From assembly GCF_027460265.1 (NCBI RefSeq), contig NZ_JAPZBC010000001.1, forward strand, positions 6,457,001 through 6,521,000: a DNA stretch of 64,000 nucleotides, read 5' to 3'. Below the pieces are notes generated by a model. That model worked only from the letters and a program-made list of their open reading frames with translations, ran no database searches and was not told the origin of the DNA. The stretch comes from Streptomyces sp. WMMC940 (GTDB taxonomy: Bacteria > Actinomycetota > Actinomycetes > Streptomycetales > Streptomycetaceae). The position numbers and the translations under genes are program-made. Shown piece by piece: positions 28,361 through 37,748 of this stretch; within the stretch, counting starts at the first letter, position 1; each line of letters begins with the position of its first letter.

Positions 28361-28400
28361 AATACCCTGCAGTGAGGCAGGCATCTGGAAGGATTCCGGC

Positions 28401-29567
28401 ATGCCCGCATCCCCGAGCACCGCCCGGGCCATCAACGACCGGCTCGCGCTGCGACTGCTGCAGCAGCAGGGCCCGTTGACGGCAGGCCAGCTGAAGACGC
28501 TCACCGGACTCTCCCGGCCGTCCGTCGCGGACCTGGTGGAACGGCTCCAGGTGTCGGGACTGGTCCGGGTCGTGGGAGAGGCCGGCGAGCAGCGCCGCGG
28601 GCCCAACGCCCGGCTGTACGGGATCGTCGCCGACCGCGCCCACCTCGCGGCCCTCGACGTCCGCACCCAGGGCCTCTCCGTCGTGGTCGCGGACCTGGTG
28701 GGCACCACACTGGCCGAGGCGACGCTGCCCATCGGAAGCGACACGGGCACGGAACCGGCCGTCGAGCGGGCCGTGGCCCTGCTGGAGGGCGCTGCCCGCG
28801 AGGCCGGCGTCCGGCGTCTGCACAGCGTCGGCATCGGCGCGCCGGGGCTGGTCGACCCGGTCACGGGAGAGCTGCGGAACTCCGGCAAGCTGCCCGCCTG
28901 GCACCGCAGACTCGTCGCCGCCCTCCAGCAACGGCTCCCGGCGGCCGTGCTCGTGGAGAACGAGACCAATCTCGCCGCCGTCGCCGAACAGCGCCTCGGG
29001 TCCGCCCGCGGCCTGGACGACTTCGTGCTGCTCTGGCTCGGCCAGGGGGTCGGCGCGGCCGTCGTCCTCGGCGGAGCGCTGCGGCGGGGCGCGTCGGGCG
29101 GTGCGGGTGAGATCGGCTTCCTGCCGGTGCCCGGCACCGGAGGACTGCCGTCCGCGACGGGCTGCGACGCCGGTTTCCACGCGCTGGCCGGCGCGGCCGC
29201 AGTCCGGGAACTCGCCGTGCGCCACGGCATCGACGCGCCGGCCGAGGAGGCGGTACGGGCCGCGGCGGCGGGGGAGTGCCCCGACGGGCGGGGTGACGCC
29301 TTCCTCGACGCGCTCGCCGGGCAGTTGGCGGTGGGGGCCGCCGCGGTCGCCGCCGTGCTCGACCCCGGCTGTGTGGTCCTCGGCGGGGAGATCGGGTACG
29401 CCGGTGGCGCGGCCCTCGCCGGACGGGTGGAGGCGCGCCTGGCGGCCCTGTCGCCGCTGCGCACGGGCATTCGGCCGACGGAGCTCGGCGGTGAGGCCGT
29501 GCTGCGGGGTGCCCTGCTCGCGGCCCGGGACGCGGCCCAGGCGGAGCTCTTCGCGCCGGCGCCCTGA
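28401..29567 (+). CDS. ROK-family transcriptional regulator
   Basis: 388 residues. N-terminal winged helix (residues about 10-60: LALRLLQQQGPLTAGQLKTLTGLSRPSVADLVERLQ region) and a ROK sugar-kinase-like domain with VGIGAPGLVDPVTG, VENETNLAAVAEQRLG and GAGEIGFLPVPG. The usual ROK zinc motif CxCGxxGC is not present. A single GC pair in ATGCDAG remains, so the metal site looks lost. It probably represses the divergent MFS gene and itself through the TATCAGG palindrome. ATG 28401 follows GGAAGGA. Confidence 0.86.
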   Translation: MPASPSTARAINDRLALRLLQQQGPLTAGQLKTLTGLSRPSVADLVERLQVSGLVRVVGEAGEQRRGPNARLYGIVADRAHLAALDVRTQGLSVVVADLVGTTLAEATLPIGSDTGTEPAVERAVALLEGAAREAGVRRLHSVGIGAPGLVDPVTGELRNSGKLPAWHRRLVAALQQRLPAAVLVENETNLAAVAEQRLGSARGLDDFVLLWLGQGVGAAVVLGGALRRGASGGAGEIGFLPVPGTGGLPSATGCDAGFHALAGAAAVRELAVRHGIDAPAEEAVRAAAAGECPDGRGDAFLDALAGQLAVGAAAVAAVLDPGCVVLGGEIGYAGGAALAGRVEARLAALSPLRTGIRPTELGGEAVLRGALLAARDAAQAELFAPAP

Positions 29568-30029
29568 GGGCCTGCCTCTCCGCGGGCGTCCGCTGTGCCG
29601 CTGCCTCGACGGGTACGCGTGCCGGCGGGGAAGCCGTACCGCGTGAGGTGGTCGCCGACGACGCCGCGCTCCAGGTTCTCGGCGTGCCGCATCGGGCTGG
29701 AGCCGGCGGGCGGCTCCCCGCCCGCGGTGTCTCCGTCGTGCCAGAGGTCGTCGATCCCGACCGCGCCGTCACCGCCCCTGTTCAGTCCCGTGCCGGCGCT
29801 CATGGGGAGGGTGGAGTCACAACTGGCACCGGGGTGGGTCGTGTTGGCCCCGTGTGCGCACACCGGGCGGCTTTCTCCGCGGAAGTGACGCAGAGCCCGA
29901 CAGGACTGGATCATTGCGGTCGATGGGTCTGGACCATTCCGGGGCGAGGGGCTCCTGTGAGCCAGCACACAGAGGGTCACCCGTATGGCCCGCGGTCGCC
30001 CGTGGCACACTGGGCCTGTATCAGCAGCA
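29568..30029. other. Gene-free interval before the riboflavin operon
   Basis: 462 bp with no frame that has both a ribosome binding site and a recognisable family. A minus-strand frame containing MRHAENLERGVVGDHL looks protein-like, but it runs into the ROK antisense without stopping. The riboflavin promoter should lie near the 3' end. Confidence 0.5.
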
Positions 30030-30156
30030 GCGCACTCCGGGGTCGGTGCAATTCCGAACCGGCGGTTACAGTCCGCGACCCGTCCGCAGCCAGCGGCCGG
30101 TTGACCAGGTGAAATTCCTGGACCGACGGTGAAAGTCCGGATGGGAGGCAGTGCGC
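30030..30156 (+). promoter_or_regulatory. FMN riboswitch (RFN element)
   Basis: The P1 stem GCGCAC (30030-30035) pairs with GTGCGC (30151-30156). Between them lie the conserved RFN pieces: GGGGTCGGTG-AATTCCGAACCGG at the 5' side, GCGGTTACAGTCCGCGACCC, GGTTGACCAGGTGAAATTCCTGGACCGACGGT (piecewise), and GAAAGTCCGGATGGGAGGCAGTG at the 3' end. FMN binding would lower expression of the rib operon that starts 165 nt downstream. GC-rich hairpins in 30157-30240 could be the expression platform. Confidence 0.95.
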
Positions 30157-30320
30157 GGCGGGCGGCTCTCGCGGTCCGCCGGCCGTAGCGGCTGATCGCC
30201 TTCGAAGGACACCTCCGGGGGCGATCGGAACCGTTGACGCCGGCGTTTCCCGAGGTGTTGTTCGCTCTCTGTCGACATCGACAGCCCCGGAGTCCGTGCC
30301 CGAAGAGGCAGGAGGACCCG

Positions 30321-31397
30321 GTGGCCACCGCAGCCGACACGCACGCCATGCGCCGAGCCGTCGCGCTCGCCGCCCGCGGTCTCGGCTCCACCAGCCCCAA
30401 CCCGGTCGTCGGGTGCGTCGTCACCGACGCGTCCGGGCGCCGGGTCGGCGAGGGCTTCCACCAGCGCGCCGGCGGCCCCCACGCGGAGATCCACGCCCTC
30501 CGGGAAGCGGGCGAGCACGCCCGCGGCGGCACCGCGTACGTCACCCTCGAGCCCTGCAACCACACCGGCCGCACCGGCCCCTGTGCCCAGGCCCTGGTCG
30601 AGGCCGGGGTCGCCCGTGTCGTGTACGCGGTCGCCGACCCGAACCCGCAGGCCACCGGAGGCGCCGACACCCTGCGCGCGGCCGGTGTCCGGGTCGAGCA
30701 GGGCCTTCTCGAGGAGGAGGCGGAGGCAGGGAACACCGCTTGGCTCACCGCGGTGCGGCTGCGCCGCCCCTACGTCGTGTGGAAGTACGCCGCCACCCTC
30801 GACGGCCGGATCGCCGCCGCCGACGGAACCAGCCGCTGGATCAGCTCGGCCGAGTCCCGTGCCGACGTCCACAGGCTGCGCGCCGAGGCCGACGCCGTGG
30901 TCGTCGGCTCCGGCACCGCCCGGGCCGACGACCCGCACCTCGCGGTCCGCGGCATCGACGGCGCCACCCAGCCGCTGCGGGTGGTGCTCGACACCGACGC
31001 CCGGGCCGTGAAGCCGGGCGCCCGGGTCCTCGACGACGCCGCGCCCACCCTGGTCGCCGTCGCCGAGGACGCCGAGACCGCCCTCCCCGGCGTGCTGCGG
31101 CTGCCCCGGGAAGGCCGCGGCCTGTCCGTCCCCGCCCTCCTCGAAGCGCTGTACGCGCGGGGCGTCCGCGCCGTGCTCCTCGAAGGCGGCCCCACACTCG
31201 CCGGATCCTTCGTCGCCGCGGGCAGCGTCGACCGAGTCGTCGGCTACCTCGCGCCCGTACTCCTCGGCGACGGCCCCGCGGCCCTCGCGGGCGCCGGAAT
31301 CACCACCATCACCGAAGCGTTGCGGCTCGACGTGGCCGAGACCGTGCGTCTCGGCCCCGATCTGCGCATCACCGCGACCGTCCCCAAGGGAGCCTGA
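30321..31397 (+). CDS. ribD: Bifunctional riboflavin deaminase/reductase
   Basis: 358 residues. The N-terminal cytidine-deaminase-like domain (1-145) has the zinc motif HAEIHALR and PCNHTGRTGPC. The C-terminal reductase domain (146-358) has SRWISSAESRADVHRLRAEADAVVVGSGTA region and VLLEGGPTLAGSF. It performs the second and third steps of riboflavin synthesis. GTG 30321 follows AGGAGG. It lies downstream of the FMN riboswitch and is first in the operon. Confidence 0.96.
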   Translation: MATAADTHAMRRAVALAARGLGSTSPNPVVGCVVTDASGRRVGEGFHQRAGGPHAEIHALREAGEHARGGTAYVTLEPCNHTGRTGPCAQALVEAGVARVVYAVADPNPQATGGADTLRAAGVRVEQGLLEEEAEAGNTAWLTAVRLRRPYVVWKYAATLDGRIAAADGTSRWISSAESRADVHRLRAEADAVVVGSGTARADDPHLAVRGIDGATQPLRVVLDTDARAVKPGARVLDDAAPTLVAVAEDAETALPGVLRLPREGRGLSVPALLEALYARGVRAVLLEGGPTLAGSFVAAGSVDRVVGYLAPVLLGDGPAALAGAGITTITEALRLDVAETVRLGPDLRITATVPKGA

Positions 31398-31399
31398 CA

Positions 31400-32017
31400 G
31401 TGTTCACCGGAATCGTCGAAGAGCTGGGCGAGGTCACCGCCGTGGAGAACCTCGGCGACGCCTCCCGCTTCCGAGTGCGCGGACCCGTCGTCACCGAGGG
31501 GGCCACGCACGGCGACTCCATCGCCGTCAACGGCGTCTGCCTCACCGTCGTGGAGACCGTCGACGGCGAGTTCACCGCCGATGTGATGGCCGAGACGCTG
31601 AAGCGCTCCGGCCTCGGCGCACTGGAGGCCGGCTCCCGGGTCAACCTGGAGCGGCCCATGGTCGCCGACGGACGCTTCGGCGGGCACATCGTCCAGGGCC
31701 ACGTCGACGGCACCGGCACGATCGTCGAGCGCACCCCGTCCGAGCACTGGGAGATCGTCAAGGTCTCCCTCCCTGCCGAGCTCTCCCGCTACGTCGTGGA
31801 GAAGGGCTCCATCACGGTCGACGGCGTCAGCCTCACCGTCGTGGACGCGGCCCGGGACCACTTCACCGTCAGCCTGATCCCCACCACCCTCGCGCTGACC
31901 ACGCTCGGCACCAAGGAGCCAGGCGACCCGGTCAACCTCGAGGTCGACATCGTCGCCAAGTACGTCGAGCGGATGCTCGGCGACCGCTCCCACCGTGCGG
32001 GGGGGACCGCCGAGTGA
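31400..32017 (+). CDS. ribE: Riboflavin synthase alpha chain
   Basis: 205 residues with the two tandem lumazine-binding repeats: [16 protein letters not shown] start ([14 protein letters not shown]), [13 protein letters not shown], then [28 protein letters not shown]. It dismutates two 6,7-dimethyl-8-ribityllumazine molecules into riboflavin. GTG start two bases after the ribD stop. The end overlaps ribM by four bases. Confidence 0.96.
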   Translation: MFTGIVEELGEVTAVENLGDASRFRVRGPVVTEGATHGDSIAVNGVCLTVVETVDGEFTADVMAETLKRSGLGALEAGSRVNLERPMVADGRFGGHIVQGHVDGTGTIVERTPSEHWEIVKVSLPAELSRYVVEKGSITVDGVSLTVVDAARDHFTVSLIPTTLALTTLGTKEPGDPVNLEVDIVAKYVERMLGDRSHRAGGTAE

Positions 32018-32658
32018 GCGCCGTCGACTGGCTGAACTCCGAGGCGTTCACCGCCTTCGGCCAGCACATCAAGTGGTCCGACATGACCGGCAACGTGATC
32101 GGGCTGATCGCGCTCGCACTTGGCTGGCGCCGCTCCATATGGACCTGGCCCGCCCAGTTCCTGTCCGGACTCATCCTCTTCGTCGCGTTCGCCCCGCATC
32201 TGACCGGCAGCGCCGGCAAGCAGGTGGTCGTGATGGCCGTGGCCGGCTGGGGCTGGTGGCAGTGGACCCGGGGCCGGGAACAGGCCCGGGACGGCTCCAT
32301 CGCAGTCCGCTTCGCCACCTGGCCCGAGCGCGGCCTCATGCTCGCCGTGGCCGCCCTCGGCACCGTCGCCGTCGCCCTGCTCTTCACGGCCTACCCCACG
32401 CTGTCGTGGGACCCCTGGCCGGACGCCTACATCTTCGTCGGCACGCTCGTCGCCATGTACGCCCAGGCCCGCGGCATGGTCGAGTTCTGGTTCGCCTGGC
32501 TCCTGGTCGACCTCGTCGGCGTGCCGCTGAACTTCGCCAACGACTACGCCTTCTCCGGTTTCGTCTACGTCATCTACGGCGCGCTCGTCCTGTGGGGCCT
32601 GCGCGACTGGTGGCTCCGGTCCCGTACGACCACTGCTCTGGAAGGAGCGGCAGCATGA
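32014..32658 (+). CDS. ribM: PnuC-family transporter, probable riboflavin importer RibM
   Basis: 214 residues, about seven membrane helices, PnuC fold ([26 protein letters not shown] region; W-rich [30 protein letters not shown]). PnuC itself takes up nicotinamide riboside, but family members inside FMN-riboswitch operons of actinobacteria are riboflavin facilitators called RibM (family knowledge). Overlaps of four bases with both ribE (GTGA) and ribBA (ATGA) place it firmly in the operon. Confidence 0.87.
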   Translation: MSAVDWLNSEAFTAFGQHIKWSDMTGNVIGLIALALGWRRSIWTWPAQFLSGLILFVAFAPHLTGSAGKQVVVMAVAGWGWWQWTRGREQARDGSIAVRFATWPERGLMLAVAALGTVAVALLFTAYPTLSWDPWPDAYIFVGTLVAMYAQARGMVEFWFAWLLVDLVGVPLNFANDYAFSGFVYVIYGALVLWGLRDWWLRSRTTTALEGAAA

Positions 32659-33995
32659 GCGTCCGCCCGTCTCCCACCACCGCCCTGCCCGACGCGGCGG
32701 GTCCCGTCGCCCCTTCGCCCTGGTTCCCGGCCGACGGCGGCGAGGAGGACCTCCGCCTCGACCCCGTCGAGCAGGCGGTTCGCGACATCGCCGCCGGCCG
32801 GCCCGTCGTGGTCGTCGACGACGAGGACCGCGAGAACGAGGGCGACCTCGTCATCGCCGCCGAGATGGCCACCCCGGAGATCGTCGCCTTCATGATGAGC
32901 GAGTGCCGCGGACTGATCTGCGCGCCCATGGAGAGCGAGGAGCTGGAGCGGCTCGAGCTGCCCCAGATGGTGGCGCACAACACCGAGTCGATGAGCACGG
33001 CCTTCACCGTCTCCGTCGACGCCGGGCCCGCGCACGGCGTGACCACCGGCATCTCGGCCGCCGACCGTGCCACCACCCTGCGGCTGCTGGCGGGCGGCGC
33101 GGCGGACGCGACCGACTTCGTCCGCCCCGGCCACATCTTCCCGCTGCGCGCCCGGCCCGGCGGTGTCCTGGTGCGCCCGGGCCACACCGAGGCCGCCGTG
33201 GACCTCGCCCGGCTCGCCGGGCTGCGCCCCGCCGGCGCGATCGTCGAGATCGCCGGCGAGGACGGGGTGATGCTGCGGCTGCCCGAACTCGTGCCGTTCG
33301 CCCGCAAGCACGGGCTCACGATCATCTCCATCGAGGACCTGATCGCCTACCGCCGCAGCGCGGAGCCGACCGTCCGCCGCGAGGCCGAGGTCGACCTGCC
33401 CACCGCGCACGGCGCGTTCACGGCCTACGGCTACCGCTCCACCGTGGACGGCGTCGAGCACATCGCGCTCGTCCACGGCGACATCGGTGACGGCGAGGAC
33501 GTCCTGGTCCGCGTCCACTCCGAGTGCCTCACCGGCGACATCTTCCACTCGCTGCGCTGCGACTGCGGCCCCCAGCTGCGGGAGTCCATGGAGCGCATCA
33601 CCGAGCACGGCCGCGGTGTGGTCGTCTACCTCCGCGGTCACGAGGGCCGGGGCATCGGACTGGTCTCCAAGCTCCGCGCGTACGAGCTGCAGGAACAGGG
33701 CCGTGACACGCTGGACGCCAATCTCGAGCTCGGGCTGCCCGCGGACGCCCGCGACTACGCCGCCGGCGCCCGGATCCTGGACGACCTCGGCGTACGCAGC
33801 CTGCGGCTGATGACCAACAACCCCGACAAGACCGCCGCCCTGGTGCGGCACGGGCTGAAGGTCGTCGACCGCGTGGCCATGCCCGTGCAGGCGGGCGAGC
33901 ACAACCTGCGGTACCTGCGCACCAAGCGCGACCGCATGGGGCACGACCTGCCCTGGCTCGACTCCGTGACGGCGTCGACCTGCGGCAACCAGTAA
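32655..33995 (+). CDS. ribBA: Bifunctional DHBP synthase/GTP cyclohydrolase II
   Basis: 446 residues. The N-terminal RibB domain (about 25-235) has [20 protein letters not shown], the acidic metal-binding loop, and [11 protein letters not shown] and [10 protein letters not shown]. The C-terminal RibA domain (about 240-430) has [21 protein letters not shown] with the three zinc cysteines, then [20 protein letters not shown] and [11 protein letters not shown]. It supplies both precursors of lumazine. A tandem 19-bp duplication ends the gene; see the repeat entry. Confidence 0.96.
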   Translation: MSVRPSPTTALPDAAGPVAPSPWFPADGGEEDLRLDPVEQAVRDIAAGRPVVVVDDEDRENEGDLVIAAEMATPEIVAFMMSECRGLICAPMESEELERLELPQMVAHNTESMSTAFTVSVDAGPAHGVTTGISAADRATTLRLLAGGAADATDFVRPGHIFPLRARPGGVLVRPGHTEAAVDLARLAGLRPAGAIVEIAGEDGVMLRLPELVPFARKHGLTIISIEDLIAYRRSAEPTVRREAEVDLPTAHGAFTAYGYRSTVDGVEHIALVHGDIGDGEDVLVRVHSECLTGDIFHSLRCDCGPQLRESMERITEHGRGVVVYLRGHEGRGIGLVSKLRAYELQEQGRDTLDANLELGLPADARDYAAGARILDDLGVRSLRLMTNNPDKTAALVRHGLKVVDRVAMPVQAGEHNLRYLRTKRDRMGHDLPWLDSVTASTCGNQ

Positions 33996-34014
33996 GACCT
34001 GCGGTAACCAGTAG
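33977..34014 (+). repeat. 19-bp tandem repeat over the ribBA stop codon
   Basis: GACCTGCGGCAACCAGTAA (33977-33995) is followed at once by GACCTGCGGTAACCAGTAG (33996-34014): 17 of 19 bases agree. The first ends with the real stop TAA; the second repeats the same codons after it. Confidence 0.8.
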
Positions 34015-34034
34015 GAACAGGAACGAGGAGACAC

Positions 34035-34520
34035 GTGAGCGGCAAGGGCGCACCCGAACTGTCCGTACGCAACTGCGGAGACCTCCGCGTGGCCGTCATC
34101 GCGGCCCAGTGGCACGAGAAGATCATGGACGGACTCGTCGACGGCGCCCTGCGTGCCCTGCACGAGCTGGGCATCGACGAGCCGACCCTGCTGCGGGTCC
34201 CCGGCAGCTTCGAGCTCCCCGTCGTCGCCAAGGTGCTGGCCGGCCGCGGCTACGACGCCGTCGTGGCGCTCGGAGTCGTGATCCGCGGCGGCACGCCCCA
34301 CTTCGACTACGTGTGCCAGGGCGTCACCCAGGGCCTGACCCAGGTCTCCGTCGACACCGGCGTCCCCGTCGGCTTCGGCGTGCTCACCTGCGACACGGAG
34401 GAGCAGGCGCTCGACCGGGCCGGTCTGGAGGGCTCGAACGAGGACAAGGGACACGAGGCGGTCACCGCCGCGGTGGCGACCGCGGCGACGCTGCGTTCAG
34501 TATCCGAACCCTGGCGCTGA
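34035..34520 (+). CDS. ribH: 6,7-dimethyl-8-ribityllumazine synthase
   Basis: 161 residues, normal length. Condenses 5-amino-6-ribitylaminouracil with DHBP to lumazine. Signatures: [50 protein letters not shown] and [18 protein letters not shown]; the catalytic His is in [11 protein letters not shown] 34035 with GAGGAGAC upstream. It is last in the riboflavin operon; hisE follows after 33 nt. Confidence 0.96.
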   Translation: MSGKGAPELSVRNCGDLRVAVIAAQWHEKIMDGLVDGALRALHELGIDEPTLLRVPGSFELPVVAKVLAGRGYDAVVALGVVIRGGTPHFDYVCQGVTQGLTQVSVDTGVPVGFGVLTCDTEEQALDRAGLEGSNEDKGHEAVTAAVATAATLRSVSEPWR

Positions 34521-34553
34521 GGAGAGCCCACTTCCGCGTAGGGTGGGACCACC

Positions 34554-34826
34554 ATGTCCAAGAAGACGTTCGAGGAGCTCTTCGCCGAGCTCCAGCACAA
34601 GGCCGCCAACGGCGACCCCGCGACCTCCCGCACCGCCGAGCTGGTGGACAAGGGCGTCCATGCCATCGGCAAGAAGGTCGTCGAGGAGGCCGCCGAAGTG
34701 TGGATGGCCGCCGAGTACGAGGGCAAGGAAGCCGCCGCCGAGGAGATCTCGCAGCTGCTGTACCACGTCCAGGTGATGATGGTCGCGCGCGGGATCAGCC
34801 TCGACGACGTCTACGCCCATCTCTGA
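34554..34826 (+). CDS. hisE: Phosphoribosyl-ATP pyrophosphohydrolase
   Basis: 90 residues, a MazG-like helical enzyme for the second step of histidine synthesis. [41 protein letters not shown] and [13 protein letters not shown] (the metal-binding EExxE/EExDxxYH pattern) identify it. Followed after 68 nt by hisG, the first step, as is usual in actinobacteria. Confidence 0.96.
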   Translation: MSKKTFEELFAELQHKAANGDPATSRTAELVDKGVHAIGKKVVEEAAEVWMAAEYEGKEAAAEEISQLLYHVQVMMVARGISLDDVYAHL

Positions 34827-34894
34827 GCACACTCGTCCCGTACACCCGAACACTCCCCGCACAAGCACCTACGCACCCGAAGGAAGCCCGTCTC

Positions 34895-35743
34895 ATGCTG
34901 CGCATCGCCGTCCCCAACAAGGGTTCACTCGCCGGACCTGCGGGGGAGATGCTCCATGAGGCGGGCTACCTCCAGCGCAAGGACTCCAAGGAACTCGTGC
35001 TCGTCGACCCCGAGAACGAGGTCGAGTTCTTCTACCTCCGCCCGCGCGACATCGCGATCTACGTCAGCTCGGGCCGCCTCGACATCGGGATCACCGGGCG
35101 GGACCTGCTCCTCGACTCCGGCGCCAACGCCGAGGAGATCCTCCAGCTCGGCTTCGCCCGCTCCACGTTCCGCTACGCCACCAAGCCCGGAACGGCCTCC
35201 GGCGTCGAGGAGTTCGGCGGGCTGACGATCGCCACCTCGTACGAGGGCATCGTCGCCAAGCACCTCGCGGACAAGGGCATCGACGCGTCCGTCGTCCACC
35301 TCGACGGAGCCGTGGAGACCGCGATCGAGCTGGGCGTCGCCCAGGTCATCGCCGACGTCGTGGAGACCGGCACGAGCCTGCGCAACGCCGGCCTCGGGGT
35401 CATCGGCGAGCCGATCCTCACCTCCGAGGCCGTCGTGATCCGCCGTACGGGCGCCGAGGCCGACGACCCCAAGGTGCAGCAGTTCCTCCGCCGCCTCCAG
35501 GGCGTCCTGGTCGCCCGCTCCTACGTGATGATGGACTACGACTGCCGGGTCGAGCACCTGGAGAAGGCCGTCGCCCTCACCCCGGGCCTGGAGTCGCCGA
35601 CCGTCTCACCGCTCCACCACGAGGGCTGGGTGGCCGTCCGCGCGATGGTCCCGGCCAAGGAGGCGCAGCGGATCATGGACGACCTCTACGACCTGGGTGC
35701 GCGCGCGATCCTGACGACGGCGATCCACGCCTGCCGACTCTGA
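34895..35743 (+). CDS. hisG: ATP phosphoribosyltransferase, long form
   Basis: 282 residues, so the long HisG type with a C-terminal regulatory domain for histidine feedback (HEGWVAVRAMVPAKEAQRIMDDLYDLGARAILTT region). Catalytic domain starts LRIAVPNKGSLAGPA and has DIGITGRDLLLDSG and the PRPP loop DVVETGTSLRNAGL. ATG 34895 has AAGGAAG upstream. First committed step of histidine synthesis. Confidence 0.97.
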   Translation: MLRIAVPNKGSLAGPAGEMLHEAGYLQRKDSKELVLVDPENEVEFFYLRPRDIAIYVSSGRLDIGITGRDLLLDSGANAEEILQLGFARSTFRYATKPGTASGVEEFGGLTIATSYEGIVAKHLADKGIDASVVHLDGAVETAIELGVAQVIADVVETGTSLRNAGLGVIGEPILTSEAVVIRRTGAEADDPKVQQFLRRLQGVLVARSYVMMDYDCRVEHLEKAVALTPGLESPTVSPLHHEGWVAVRAMVPAKEAQRIMDDLYDLGARAILTTAIHACRL

Positions 35744-35763
35744 GGACCGGGACGGCACGGAGC

Positions 35764-36222
35764 ATGCACATGGACCAACAGGAGCTGCCCACGCTCCCGG
35801 TGACCTTCCGGCCCACCCGCACGCGGGCGGTCCTGCTGTCCGTCGGGACCGTGATGTTCGCGGTGATCACCGCGGTCGCCGTCGCGCTGGAGAAACTCAG
35901 TCCGGGGGAGCGGATCAGCTTCGTCCTGACCGCGGTGCTGTTCTTCGCCGTGCTGGCGCTGCTCAGCCGCCCCAAGGTCGTCGCCGACGACCGGGGCGTC
36001 ACGGTCGTCAACCTGACCCGGACCCGCCGGCTCGACTGGGCGGAGATCCTCCGTGTCAACCTCCGTCCGGGTGACCCCTGGGTGTTCCTCGATCTGAGTG
36101 ACGGCACCAGCTTGCCGGTCCTGGGGATCCAGCCCGGAATCGCCCGCCACCACGCCATCCGCGACGCCCGGGCGCTCCGGATGCTCGCCGAATCGCGAGG
36201 CACCGGCACGGACGACCGCTGA
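35764..36222 (+). CDS. PH-domain-containing membrane protein
   Basis: 152 residues. Two transmembrane helices (about 22-42 and 50-68) are followed by a bacterial PH-like domain (RPKVVADDRGVTVVNLTRTRRLDWAEILRVNL region) with the WAEI turn typical of these domains. Such proteins sit in the inner face of the membrane; function unknown. It begins 20 nt after hisG and may be read through from it. Confidence 0.75.
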   Translation: MHMDQQELPTLPVTFRPTRTRAVLLSVGTVMFAVITAVAVALEKLSPGERISFVLTAVLFFAVLALLSRPKVVADDRGVTVVNLTRTRRLDWAEILRVNLRPGDPWVFLDLSDGTSLPVLGIQPGIARHHAIRDARALRMLAESRGTGTDDR

Positions 36223-36263
36223 GCCCCTGCCCCTCGGGGCGGACTCGTGATTACTCTTGACCC

Positions 36264-36407
36264 GGAGGCGCCGAGTGCGCCTCCGCCTCACACCTGTGGG
36301 CCGGCCACGGCCCGTGAGGCACCCCTGCGACCCGAGGAGTGACCCCCTCCGGCAATGGACGGATCGTCCGGTAGTACCTGCGCCGCCCCCTCCCAGGAGG
36401 CGGCGGC
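36264..36407 (+). promoter_or_regulatory. Structured leader with buried Shine-Dalgarno before the CorC-like pair
   Basis: Four hairpins in series. A: GGAGGCG/CGCCTCC (36264-36284). B: outer GCCTCAC/GTGAGGC and inner GGGCC/GGCCC (36285-36320). C: GGACG/CGTCC (36357-36369). D: CGCCGCC (36381-36387) pairs with GGCGGCG (36399-36405), with inner CCT/AGG, so the AGGAGG ribosome site (36395-36400) is inside the stem. This looks like a cis-regulatory RNA controlling translation. It does not show the canonical M-box core. Confidence 0.5.
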
Positions 36408-37748
36408 ATGATCATCCCGCTACTGCTGCTCTTCGCGGCATTCCTGCTCATCCTCGCCAACGGGTTCTTCGTGGCCGCCGAGTTCGGCCTGGTCACCGTG
36501 GAGCGCGCGGACGCCGAACGCGCCGCCGCCGAGGGCGACCGCCGCGCCGGGACCGTCGTCCGGGCCCTGCGCGAGCTGTCGTTCCAACTGTCCGGCACCC
36601 AGCTCGGCATCACCATCACCTCCCTCGTCGTCGGCATGCTGGCCGAGCCGGCGCTCGCCCGGCTGCTCGGCGGCCCGCTCGCCGCGGCCGGGATTCCCGG
36701 CGGGGCCGTCCCCGGCGTCGCCGTCGTGATCGGCATGTTGCTCGCCTCCGCCGTCCAGATGGTGGTCGGCGAGCTCGTCCCGAAGAACTGGGCCGTGTCG
36801 CGGCCTCTGCAGGTCGCCCGGTTCGTGGCCGGTCCGCAGCACCGCTTCTCGGCGGTGTTCCGGCCGGTGATCGCGCTGCTCAACGCCGTGGCCAACCGTC
36901 TCGTGCGGGCGTTCGGCGTGGAGCCCGCCGAGGAGCTGGCCTCCGCCCGTACCCCCGGTGAACTGGTCTCCCTGGCCCGTCACTCGGCCCGGGCCGGTGC
37001 CCTGGAGGAGGACACGGCGGACCTGTTCGTCAGGACCCTGTCGCTCGGCGGGCTCACCGCCCAGCACGTGATGACCCCGCGGGTGAAGATGAGCGCCCTG
37101 CAGTCCGACGCGACCGCGGCTGACGTCCTCAATCTGACCCGGGCCACCGGCCTCTCCCGGTTCCCCGTCTACCGGGACCGCATCGACGAGATCGTCGGCA
37201 TGGTCCACCTCAAGAACGCCCTGGCGGTGCCGGCGCACGCGCGGCTGCGCACCCCGGTCGGCCGTATCGCCGTGCCCCCGCTGCTCGTGCCCGAGACCCT
37301 GCCGGTGCGGCAGTTGCTCGGGCGGCTGCGCAACGAGCAGCCCATCGCCGTGGTCGTCGACGAGTACGGCGGCACCGCCGGCGTCGTCACCCTGGAGGAC
37401 ATCGTCGAGGAGATCGTCGGCGAGGTCCGCGACGAGCACGACGCCGAGGCCGACGGCGTGCCCGAGCTGGCCCCGGCCCCGCCCGAGGACGGCAGCCCGG
37501 CCTGGGAGGCCGACGGCAGCTGCCGCGTCCTCACGCTGCGGCGGATAGGCCTCGACGTGCCCGACGGCCCGTACGAGACCGTCGCCGGCCTGGTGGCCGA
37601 CATCCTCGGCCGGATCCCGGCGCCCGGCGACCGCGCGGAGCTGCCCGGCTGGCGGCTCTCGGTCCGCCAGGTCGACCGCTACCGCGCCGAACGGGTCAGG
37701 CTCGTCCGCACGGCGAACGCCAAGGCCATGGCGGAGGCCGCCCGGTGA
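36408..37748 (+). CDS. CorC/CNNM-type membrane protein with CBS domains
   Basis: 446 residues: a DUF21 membrane domain (about 1-190, NGFFVAAEFGLVTVERA and GELVPKNWAVSRP), a CBS pair (about 205-340, VMTPRVKMSALQSD and EIVGMVHLKNAL), EYGGTAGVVTLEDIVEEIVGEVRDEHD, and a C-terminal CorC/HlyC domain (360-435). The family transports or senses Mg2+ or Co2+, formerly annotated hemolysin. ATG at 36408 is preceded by AGGAGG that is buried in a hairpin. Overlaps the paralogue downstream by four bases. Confidence 0.9.
   Translation: MIIPLLLLFAAFLLILANGFFVAAEFGLVTVERADAERAAAEGDRRAGTVVRALRELSFQLSGTQLGITITSLVVGMLAEPALARLLGGPLAAAGIPGGAVPGVAVVIGMLLASAVQMVVGELVPKNWAVSRPLQVARFVAGPQHRFSAVFRPVIALLNAVANRLVRAFGVEPAEELASARTPGELVSLARHSARAGALEEDTADLFVRTLSLGGLTAQHVMTPRVKMSALQSDATAADVLNLTRATGLSRFPVYRDRIDEIVGMVHLKNALAVPAHARLRTPVGRIAVPPLLVPETLPVRQLLGRLRNEQPIAVVVDEYGGTAGVVTLEDIVEEIVGEVRDEHDAEADGVPELAPAPPEDGSPAWEADGSCRVLTLRRIGLDVPDGPYETVAGLVADILGRIPAPGDRAELPGWRLSVRQVDRYRAERVRLVRTANAKAMAEAAR

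Noticed and set aside
29640..29803. Minus-strand segment with MRHAENLERGVVGDHL
   Set aside because: It looks protein-like but has no ribosome site, no stop before the ROK antisense and no family I recognise.
26969..30748. 1259-codon minus-strand open frame
   Set aside because: It spans the MFS gene, ROK antisense and ribD antisense in a different frame, so it is a composition artefact.
36264..36407. Canonical M-box riboswitch call for the CorC leader
   Set aside because: I could not find the M-box core around the GGUGAGGCUCC element and the following conserved loops, so I list only a structured leader.
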